A program made the translations under genes and the position numbers. The notes under the pieces are model-generated. The model had not been told where the DNA came from and searched no databases. It saw nothing but the letters and a program-made list of their open reading frames with translations. Positions 1 through 5,244 of a stretch of DNA of 9,521 bases are shown piece after piece. The stretch lies in NCBI GenBank assembly GCA_902773415.1, contig CACYEE010000243.1, positions 1 through 9,521 on the forward strand, given 5' to 3'. Origin of the DNA: an uncultured Actinomyces sp. (GTDB lineage Bacteria > Actinomycetota > Actinomycetes > Actinomycetales > Actinomycetaceae). How positions within the stretch are numbered: the stretch's first letter is position 1; the number at the start of each line of letters is the position of its first letter.

Positions 1-300
1 GCGCGCGGGCAGGACGAGGGTGAGCCCTCCGGGCCAGAAGGCGTCCATGAGGGCGCGGGCACGCGCATCGACGCGGGCAAGAGCCTCGGCGTCGCCTACG
101 GAGGCGACGAGGACGGGCGCGGGCTTGTCGCGCCCGCGGCCCTTGGCTGCCAGAAGCCGTTCCACGGCAGGCTTGGAGAAGGCGTCGGCGCCAAGGCCGT
201 AGACGGTGTCGGTGGGAAGGACAACGAGTTCGCCGCGGTCGATGGCCGCGCAGGCCGCGGCAATCGCGGCGGGATACTCGTGCGGCTCGCCTGCGCTCAC
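1..300 (-). other. Sua5/YrdC (TsaC-like) domain with a possible internal GTG start, partial
   Basis: This is the Sua5 part of the fused frame, listed separately because it could also be made as its own protein. The family makes L-threonylcarbamoyl-AMP from threonine, bicarbonate and ATP, the first step of t6A37 in ANN-decoding tRNAs. An in-frame GTG at 300 begins V-S-A-G-E-P-H-E-Y-P, and a purine-rich GGGGGAAG (318-311) lies 10 nt upstream. That gives a plausible but not strong restart site, and the N-terminus would suit a stand-alone Sua5. The visible 100 residues hold the family signature LPTDTVYGLGADAF, a KGR substrate/ATP-binding motif followed by DKP, and WPGGLTLVLPAR. The remainder of the domain lies beyond position 1. 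Known: sua5 commonly sits directly after prmC in Gram-positive genomes. Inferred: internal initiation. Confidence 0.8.
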
Positions 301-1566
301 GAGCAGGCTTCTTCCCCCAGGGCGCCGCCCGCGCCCCGCGCATGAAGCCGTCCCAAAAGGATGCCCGAACCTGGACGGCGCGGATTCGGCACGGCGTTCA
401 TATTCCCGTACCGACTGTTTGCGCAGGTCAGAGGGTTGCGTATCGCATTGGGGACAGGCCGGTGCCGGGTTGGGAACCGTTCCCAATGCGGCACCGGCCT
501 GTCCCTTTTCCGGCATTCGGAAGCGTTCAGGCGTTCGGGAGACCGGTTTCTCCAGGCCGGGCGCGCCTTCGAGACGGGCCCGGAGCCAACGGTCGCGGCC
601 AGCCGCGTCGCGCCCCGTGGACGCCTCGGCGAAACCCGATGCAAGCGCCGCCTCGCGCAAGGCCCGCGCCTGCGAAGGCGCATGCTCCATGACAAGCAGG
701 CCTCCCGGCTTCAGCAGGCCCGCCGCCGCTTCGACAAGCGCGCGGGGGAAGGCCAGGCCGTCCGCCCCGCCGCCAAACAGGGCAAGGGCGGGATCGGATT
801 CGGCTTCCGCCGCGACCGGATCGGCGGCCGGAACATACGGCGGATTCGACACGACGACATCGACCTTGCCTTCCAGCTCCGCGAGAGGGCCGGGGGCCGC
901 GAGCGCATCGCCGCGCACGAACTCGGCCGGCTTTCCGTACCGTTCGTTGTTTTCGCAGGCCACGGCGTATGCGGCCCGGGACAGTTCGACGCCGAGGACG
1001 CGGCATCCGGGAACCTCGGTTGCGAGGGCGAGCGCGAGGGCGCCCGAGCCCGTGCACAGGTCGACGACGACAGGCGCGTCCCGTCCCGCCGCGCCCGCCG
1101 CATCGAGGAGACGGCGCGCCTCGGCGATTGCGACGTCGGCCATCCATTCGGTCTCCGGGCGAGTGACGAAGACGCCGGGCCGGCAGGCAAGCTCAAGGAA
1201 ACGGAAAGGCATCGTGCCCGTGATGTGCTGGAGCGGTTCGCGCGCGGCGCGCCGGGCGACGCAGGCCTCGAAGAGAAAGAGCGTTTGGCGGCCAGGCCCG
1301 GAATCCTCCGCGTCGAGCGCGACGGGGACCGGGCCAAGGGCGCGGTCGGCCCGCTCCCCCGCATGTTCGGGCGATTCGACGCCCGCAGCCTCCAGGCGCG
1401 CCGAGGCCTTGGCTGCCGCGTCGGACCCCGCAGCCACGCCAAGCGCGTATTCGGCCAGCTCGCGCGCATCGCGGGCGGCAGACGCGACGCCCGCAGCCTC
1501 CAGGCGCGCCGAGGCCTTCGCAATCGCCTCGCGCCACGCAGGCTCCGAAAGTTTCGCGCGATTCAC
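1..1566 (-). CDS. prmC: PrmC-Sua5 fusion: RF1 N5-glutamine methyltransferase joined to threonylcarbamoyl-AMP synthase (3' end outside window)
   Basis: The first domain should methylate the glutamine of the GGQ motif in release factors, using SAM. Starting at GTG 1566, which overlaps the prfA stop (GTGA) and follows GGAGGAG, 522 codons run to the window edge without a stop. Visible PrmC marks are REPLQHITG, RPETEWM, the SAM-binding loop DLCTGSGA from D169, and the catalytic NPPY at 241-244. GRDRWLRARLEG at about 323-334 matches the usual PrmC C-terminus. Residues 335-422 form a linker of no recognised family that spans a palindrome. From residue 423 a Sua5/YrdC domain begins: LPTDTVYGLG (450-459), KGRGRDKP (from 475), FWPGGLTLVL (510-519). 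The PrmC part is longer than the usual roughly 280 residues, partly because of a repeated segment near its N-terminus. Both family assignments are secure. That they form one polypeptide follows from the open frame. A frameshift or sequencing error that removed a stop is the alternative. Confidence 0.85.
   Translation of the reverse strand, partial: MNRAKLSEPAWREAIAKASARLEAAGVASAARDARELAEYALGVAAGSDAAAKASARLEAAGVESPEHAGERADRALGPVPVALDAEDSGPGRQTLFLFEACVARRAAREPLQHITGTMPFRFLELACRPGVFVTRPETEWMADVAIAEARRLLDAAGAAGRDAPVVVDLCTGSGALALALATEVPGCRVLGVELSRAAYAVACENNERYGKPAEFVRGDALAAPGPLAELEGKVDVVVSNPPYVPAADPVAAEAESDPALALFGGGADGLAFPRALVEAAAGLLKPGGLLVMEHAPSQARALREAALASGFAEASTGRDAAGRDRWLRARLEGAPGLEKPVSRTPERFRMPEKGQAGAALGTVPNPAPACPQCDTQPSDLRKQSVREYERRAESAPSRFGHPFGTASCAGRGRRPGGRSLLVSAGEPHEYPAAIAAACAAIDRGELVVLPTDTVYGLGADAFSKPAVERLLAAKGRGRDKPAPVLVASVGDAEALARVDARARALMDAFWPGGLTLVLPAR
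451..505. repeat. 55-nt REP-like palindrome within the PrmC-Sua5 linker
   Basis: Two perfect 17-nt arms (451-467 and 489-505, beginning GGGACAGGCCGG) enclose a second perfect 7-nt inverted repeat, TTGGGAA/TTCCCAA (470-476 and 480-486). The whole can form one long hairpin. The GGGACAGG core is shared with the palindromes at 2682-2740 and near 8510-8577. No T-run follows on either side, so it does not look like an intrinsic terminator. Unlike the others it is translated here, as part of the linker between the PrmC and Sua5 domains. Confidence 0.8.
1377..1518. repeat. 34-bp perfect direct repeat inside prmC (1377-1410 and 1485-1518)
   Basis: The same 34 bases occur twice, with starts 108 bp apart, exactly 36 codons. 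Each copy encodes the residues AKASARLEAAGV on the minus strand. What follows is weakly similar too: ASAARDARELAEYALG after one copy and ESPEHAGERADRALG after the other. This helix-rich segment belongs to the PrmC N-terminal domain, where one copy is usual, and the duplication accounts for much of its extra length. The identical core beside diverged flanks suggests either an old duplication kept alike by recombination or a recent partial one. Confidence 0.85.
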
Positions 1567-2672
1567 GCCTGCTCCTCCGAGGCGGCCAGGCGTTCGGCTT
1601 CGTCCATCTGGCGGGCGGAGTCGATGAGCGGTTCGAGCGCTCCGGAAAGAACCTCGTCCAGGTTGTAGGCCTTGTAGCCGGTGCGATGGTCCGAGACGCG
1701 GTTTTCGGGGAAGTTGTAGGTGCGGATGCGCTCGGAGCGGTCGACGGTGCGGACCTGGGAGCGGCGCAGCTGCGCGTTCTCCTCGGCGAGCTTTTCGAGC
1801 TGCATCTGGCGCAGGCGGGCGCGCAGGACGCGCATGGCGGCTTCGCGGTTCTGGATCTGGCTTTTCTCGTCCTGCATCGAGACGACGATTCCCGTGGGAA
1901 GGTGGGTGATGCGCACCGCCGAATCGGTGGTGTTGACCGACTGGCCGCCCGGGCCCGAAGAACGGAAAACGTCGATGCGCAGGTCGTTCTGGTCGATTTC
2001 GACCTCGCCCGGGTCGTCGACCTCGGCAAAGACGAGGACGCCTGCGGCGCTCGTGTGGATGCGGCCCTGGGATTCGGTGACGGGGATGCGCTGGACGCGG
2101 TGGACGCCCGCCTCGTATTTGAGATGGGCCCACACGCCCTCGGCAGGGTCCTCCGGGGCGCCCTTGAGGCGCACCGCCATCTGGACTTCCTTGTAGCCGC
2201 CCAGGTCGGTGGGGGCGGAGGAAAGAATCCGGGTGCCCCACCCCTTCGATTCGGCGTAGCGCTGGTACATGCGCAGGAGGTCTCCGGCGAAGAGGGCGGA
2301 TTCCTCCCCGCCGGCGCCGGCCTTGATTTCGACGATGGCGTCGCGGGCGTCGTCCGGGTCGCGCGGAATGAGGACGTTCTTGAGTTCGGCGGCCAGCTCC
2401 TCGAAGGCCTGCTCGAGGCCGGGAAGCTCGTCGCGGAAGAGTTCCGCGTCCTCGCCGCCGCCCGCCACGATCTCGCGGGTTTCCGCCAGGTCGGCCCGTG
2501 CCGTTTCGTAGCGTTCGTAGACCTTGACGACGCGCCCGAGTTCGGCGTAGCGGCGGCCGAGGGCCGTCAGCTTTTCGGGGCGGGCAAGGACTTCCGGGCT
2601 CGCCATCTGCGCCTCGATGTCCTTGCATTCCGCGCGCATCGCCTCGGCGAGCTGTTCTTCGTGGGTGCTCAT
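1563..2672 (-). CDS. prfA: Peptide chain release factor 1
   Basis: RF1 recognises UAA and UAG in the ribosomal A site and triggers peptide release in the cytoplasm. The 369-residue product is close to the usual 360. The stop-codon-reading tripeptide is PVT at 197-199 (in RIPVTESQGRIHTS). This P-x-T form marks RF1, since RF2 has SPF. The catalytic GGQ is at 242-244 (SSGPGGQSVNTTDSAVR), and its glutamine is the substrate of the neighbouring PrmC. The acidic, coiled N-terminal domain covers roughly residues 1-110. ATG 2672 was chosen because AGGAGGG lies 5 nt upstream and the protein aligns from there; the frame stays open to 2936 without family similarity. The stop overlaps the prmC GTG, so the two are probably translationally coupled. 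Part of the ribosome-binding site lies in the arm of an upstream palindrome. Confidence 0.97.
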   Translation of the reverse strand: MSTHEEQLAEAMRAECKDIEAQMASPEVLARPEKLTALGRRYAELGRVVKVYERYETARADLAETREIVAGGGEDAELFRDELPGLEQAFEELAAELKNVLIPRDPDDARDAIVEIKAGAGGEESALFAGDLLRMYQRYAESKGWGTRILSSAPTDLGGYKEVQMAVRLKGAPEDPAEGVWAHLKYEAGVHRVQRIPVTESQGRIHTSAAGVLVFAEVDDPGEVEIDQNDLRIDVFRSSGPGGQSVNTTDSAVRITHLPTGIVVSMQDEKSQIQNREAAMRVLRARLRQMQLEKLAEENAQLRRSQVRTVDRSERIRTYNFPENRVSDHRTGYKAYNLDEVLSGALEPLIDSARQMDEAERLAASEEQA

Positions 2673-2681
2673 TCTTTCCCT

Positions 2682-2740
2682 CCTCCCGTTTGGGGACAGG
2701 CCCCAAACGGGTGGTTTCTCCGTTTTGGGGACAGGCCCCG
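2682..2740. repeat. Two tandem GGGGACAGG palindromic units in the prfA-rpmE gap
   Basis: The first unit has perfect 11-nt arms CCCGTTTGGGG and CCCCAAACGGG (2685-2695 and 2701-2711) around the loop ACAGG. With one mismatch the arms extend to 14 nt (2682-2695 and 2701-2714). The second, incomplete unit CCGTTTTGGGGACAGGCCCC (2720-2739) follows in the same orientation and lacks the distal arm. In prfA mRNA the first hairpin would end directly at the AGGAGGG ribosome-binding site (2684-2678) and overlap its first bases. The unit shares sequence with the copies at 8510-8577 and 451-505. No T-run follows the stem. Confidence 0.8.
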
Positions 2741-2805
2741 CACATTTCCGCCTGAAGATACGACGAGGCGCCGACACGAACGTGCCGGCGCCAGCGTCAA
2801 CGAAG

Positions 2806-3018
2806 CTACTTCTTGCGCTTGCCGTAGCGAGCCTCGAAGCGGGCGACGCGGCCGCCGGTATCGAGAATCTTCTGCTTGCCCGTGTAGAACGGATGGCAGG
2901 CGTTGCACACGTCGACGCGAAGATGCTCGCCTTCATAGGTCGAACGGGTGACGAACTCGTTGCCGCAGGTGCAGCTCACGGAAATCTCGTGGTAATCAGG
3001 GTGGATTCCCTGCTTCAT
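2806..3018 (-). CDS. rpmE: 50S ribosomal protein L31, zinc-binding type
   Basis: This 70-residue protein is full length for bacterial L31, which helps bridge the two ribosomal subunits. It opens MKQGIHPDYHEI. It has four cysteines arranged as C16-x-C18 and C38-x-x-C41, the C+ form expected to bind zinc. The C-terminus is basic (ARYGKRKK). ATG 3018 is preceded by AAGGAGAT a few bases upstream; the open frame extending to 3087 carries no L31 similarity and was not used. It lies 133 nt upstream of prfA on the same strand, in the order rpmE-prfA-prmC-sua5 common in Gram-positive bacteria. The gap holds palindromic repeats rather than an obvious terminator, so co-transcription with prfA is plausible. 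Confidence 0.97.
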   Translation of the reverse strand: MKQGIHPDYHEISVSCTCGNEFVTRSTYEGEHLRVDVCNACHPFYTGKQKILDTGGRVARFEARYGKRKK

Positions 3019-3329
3019 GGCATCTCCTTGGATTCGATACGCGCCTCCGGGTCCAATCCGCAGGCCGGGCACCCATGCGTAGCCCATGCCCGTGCCGCCT
3101 CGCCCGACGAACCCGAAAGCCGATGCGGCACGCGAACCGGTGAACCGGAAACCGATGATGATGACACGCCATTATCGCACGGCATGCCGCCGCCGCGCAC
3201 GCCCGCGTGAGCAACCTCGCGCACTCGCGTCGCCCGTACAAATCGACGGGGCAAGTTTTCGTCCATGCGAAGAAAAACGACCCCGTCCCCGCATGGAACA
3301 CGAAACCGGAAAGCACGTAGGATTTGCCC
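3019..3329. other. Divergent intergenic region between rpmE and the phosphodiesterase gene
   Basis: These 311 nt separate two divergently transcribed genes and should carry both promoters. On the minus strand a GATAAT hexamer (3176-3171) could be the rpmE -10 element, but no convincing -35 is seen at the usual distance. On the plus strand an AT-richer patch near TACAAATC (3237-3244) and a purine-rich stretch near 3280 are weak candidates for the phosphodiesterase promoter. I see no protein-coding pattern, RNA gene or clear terminator here. Confidence 0.35.
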
Positions 3330-4076
3330 ATGAAGATCTTCGCCCACCGCGGCTACAGCGGCATCTACCCGGAAAACACGATGCTGGCCTACCGGAAAGC
3401 CCACAAAGCCGGAGCCGACGCCATCGAACTCGACTGCCACCTGACCAGGGACGGCCACATCGTCCTCATCCACGACGAACTGCTCGAACGAACAACGGAC
3501 GCCTCAGGCCCCGTCGCCCATCGCACGCTCGACGAACTCCGCAAGACCAACGCGGCCAGCCACCACGAAGGGCGCCACCCCGCCGCCCCAATCCCCACCT
3601 TCGAGGAATACTGCGAATGGGCTGCGGCAAACGGCGTCGACACAAACGTCGAAATCAAGACCGACCTCGTTCCCTACCCAGACATCGAACGGAAAATCTG
3701 GGACACGATCGCCCGCCACGGCCTGCAAGACAAGGTGCTCCTCTCCAGCTTCAACCATGTCTCCCTCCTGCTCATGCGCGAAATCGCACCCCGCGCCAAG
3801 CTCGGCGCGCTCGTATGGGAAGAAGCCGGAGCCCGCGCCTACCTCGCCGACTACTGCACGCGCCACGGCTTCGCCGCCTGGCACCCCTCGGCCGCGATGG
3901 TCACGCCGGAACTCGTCGCCGAATGCCACGAAGCCGGCGTCGAGGTCAACGCGTGGACCGTCGACGACTTCACGACATTCCGACGCCTGTTCGCAGCCGG
4001 CGTCGACGGAATCTTCACCGACTACCCCGAAGCGGCCATCCGATGGCGGACCCGCCTCGAAAGCCACGGCCACTGA
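3330..4076 (+). CDS. Glycerophosphodiester phosphodiesterase (UgpQ/GlpQ-like, cytoplasmic)
   Basis: The family cleaves glycerophosphodiesters such as glycerophosphocholine to glycerol-3-phosphate and an alcohol, in a TIM barrel with a divalent metal. The 248-residue product shows the full GDPD pattern: AHRG with H6 and R7, PENT at 14-17, IELDCHLTRDG with metal-ligand candidates E33 and D35, HDE with second catalytic H48, NVEIK (E108, K110), NAWTV (208-212) and terminal GIFTDYP (227-233). There is no signal peptide or membrane segment, so it is probably cytoplasmic like UgpQ rather than secreted. ATG 3330 has AGGA 7 nt upstream; a TTG two codons earlier is the alternative. It is the only plus-strand gene in the window and converges on the kinase-like gene 71 nt downstream. 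The true substrate cannot be read from sequence. Confidence 0.93.
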   Translation: MKIFAHRGYSGIYPENTMLAYRKAHKAGADAIELDCHLTRDGHIVLIHDELLERTTDASGPVAHRTLDELRKTNAASHHEGRHPAAPIPTFEEYCEWAAANGVDTNVEIKTDLVPYPDIERKIWDTIARHGLQDKVLLSSFNHVSLLLMREIAPRAKLGALVWEEAGARAYLADYCTRHGFAAWHPSAAMVTPELVAECHEAGVEVNAWTVDDFTTFRRLFAAGVDGIFTDYPEAAIRWRTRLESHGH

Positions 4077-4147
4077 CACCTGGCCAAGGCCGACGCCGAC
4101 GCCATCGCGCCCGCCCCGACGCAACGGCAACAGCCGCCGCGAAACCG

Positions 4148-5092
4148 CTACGCCACGCTCCGGGCGAGGTCAAGAAACGTCCGGGCATAGGCATACTGGG
4201 CCTTCTGGTAATCGTCGTATGCGCAACCGCCGGCCTCGCGCCGGACTTCGCACCACACCGTCCACAACAGGCCCGCCAACGCGCAGTAGGCGTAGATTCT
4301 GGCCCGCACGGCCCCGTCGGGCTCGCCCCCGACATACAGGCGCACCGCCTCGTCGATCCGCTCCCTGCCGTAGCCGGCATCGACGCAGAACATCGCAATG
4401 TCCACATGCGGGTCCGCCATTGCCGCATACTCCCAGTCGACGAGAAGAACGTCGTCGGCGCGCACAAGGAAATTCGCGGCAACAGGATCGATGTGGCACA
4501 GGCAGCGTTGCGGGCCCGACGCCTCGATCTCGGCCCACGCCCGCGCGGCCTTCGCCCGCACCTCGCAGTAGTCGGGGAACCGGGCCGGCATATCCCCCAC
4601 GACCGCGTTCTCGCATTCGGCCAGCCTGGCCATGAAGTCGAAATCGCCGATGAGCGGGGAACCCAGGGCCTGCGCACTCGCGAAGTCGTGGAAGCGACGC
4701 AGATGCTCCATGCAGCGGCGCACGTCCCGAGGATTCGACGGGTCGCACATGCGAGCCCCCTCGACGAACTCCGCAACCTTGATTCCCGTCGCCTCCTCAA
4801 GGAATACGACGCGGTCGGCGATGCCGGCACCCTCCAAAAGCCGATAGACCTCGAACTCCTGGGCACAGTCGACAATCGCCTCCGTGCCCTTGCCGGCAAC
4901 GCGAAGAAGATAGCGTGCCCCGTCGAAGGAAAAACGGTAGCTCGTATTCGTCATGCCGGATTCCAGCATCGTGAAATCGCCGGCACCGGACGCCATCCCG
5001 CAGGCGGCGAGGGCATGCATGCACAGACCAAGATGCTCGGGCAGGACGCCCCGGGCCGCAAGGGCCCGCCTCGCACCGGCATCGCCGCTCAT
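4148..5092 (-). CDS. Choline/ethanolamine kinase-like phosphotransferase (LicA family)
   Basis: This is a 314-residue member of the kinase-like phosphotransferase superfamily, most like choline/ethanolamine kinase LicA. GMTNTSYRF (46-54) matches the glycine-rich start motif, and YLLRVAGKGT (61-70) follows it. The catalytic loop is CHIDPVAANFLV with H200, D202 and N207; the usual HNDL is altered to HIDP, keeping the aspartate and asparagine. LVDWEYAAMADPHVDIA follows, with metal-binding D219 and the W-E-Y typical of choline kinases. ATG 5092 has AAAGGGGAAGG just upstream; the frame stays open to 5866 but that extension is antisense-free overlap with rho in another frame. It follows rho by 152 nt and faces the phosphodiesterase gene. 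A pathway in which that enzyme frees choline or ethanolamine and this one phosphorylates it is attractive but inferred. Thiamine kinase or aminoglycoside-type phosphotransferase activity is the alternative. Confidence 0.85.
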   Translation of the reverse strand: MSGDAGARRALAARGVLPEHLGLCMHALAACGMASGAGDFTMLESGMTNTSYRFSFDGARYLLRVAGKGTEAIVDCAQEFEVYRLLEGAGIADRVVFLEEATGIKVAEFVEGARMCDPSNPRDVRRCMEHLRRFHDFASAQALGSPLIGDFDFMARLAECENAVVGDMPARFPDYCEVRAKAARAWAEIEASGPQRCLCHIDPVAANFLVRADDVLLVDWEYAAMADPHVDIAMFCVDAGYGRERIDEAVRLYVGGEPDGAVRARIYAYCALAGLLWTVWCEVRREAGGCAYDDYQKAQYAYARTFLDLARSVA

Positions 5093-5154
5093 TGCCTTCC
5101 CCTTTCCGCGCATTCGCGACGGCGGCCGCGCTGCCCGGCACCCAAGCGAAAACC

Positions 5155-5189
5155 GGGGACAGAACGGGCGAGAAACGGGAACTGCTCCC
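5155..5189. repeat. Degenerate GGGGACAG repeat in the rho-kinase gap
   Basis: GGGGACAG (5155-5162) is followed by GGGAACTGCTCCC (5177-5189), which recalls the inner GGGAACCGTTCCC of the palindrome at 451-505. Only four bases of the latter still pair, so this looks like a decayed member of the same family or a chance resemblance. A separate perfect 14-nt palindrome, ACCCGACGTCGGGT (5197-5210), lies between it and the rho stop; without a T-run it is only a weak terminator candidate for rho. Confidence 0.4.
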
Positions 5190-5244
5190 TTTTCCCACCC
5201 GACGTCGGGTACCGCCTTGCGGGCCGGCCCCTCGCCACGGCCCG

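Noticed and set aside
451..505. Palindrome as an intrinsic terminator of prmC
   Set aside because: No T-run follows the stem on the minus strand, and the reading frame passes through it without a stop.
2685..2740. Short repeats as a CRISPR array
   Set aside because: Only two imperfect copies with no regular spacers, and the units are self-complementary REP-like palindromes.
206..2951. Long plus-strand open frames opposite prmC and prfA (206-1627, 361-1668, 1686-2951)
   Set aside because: They lie over conserved minus-strand coding sequence and show no recognisable motif.
2806..3087. L31 with a 23-residue N-terminal extension
   Set aside because: AAGGAGAT directly precedes ATG 3018, and the protein from there is full length for L31.
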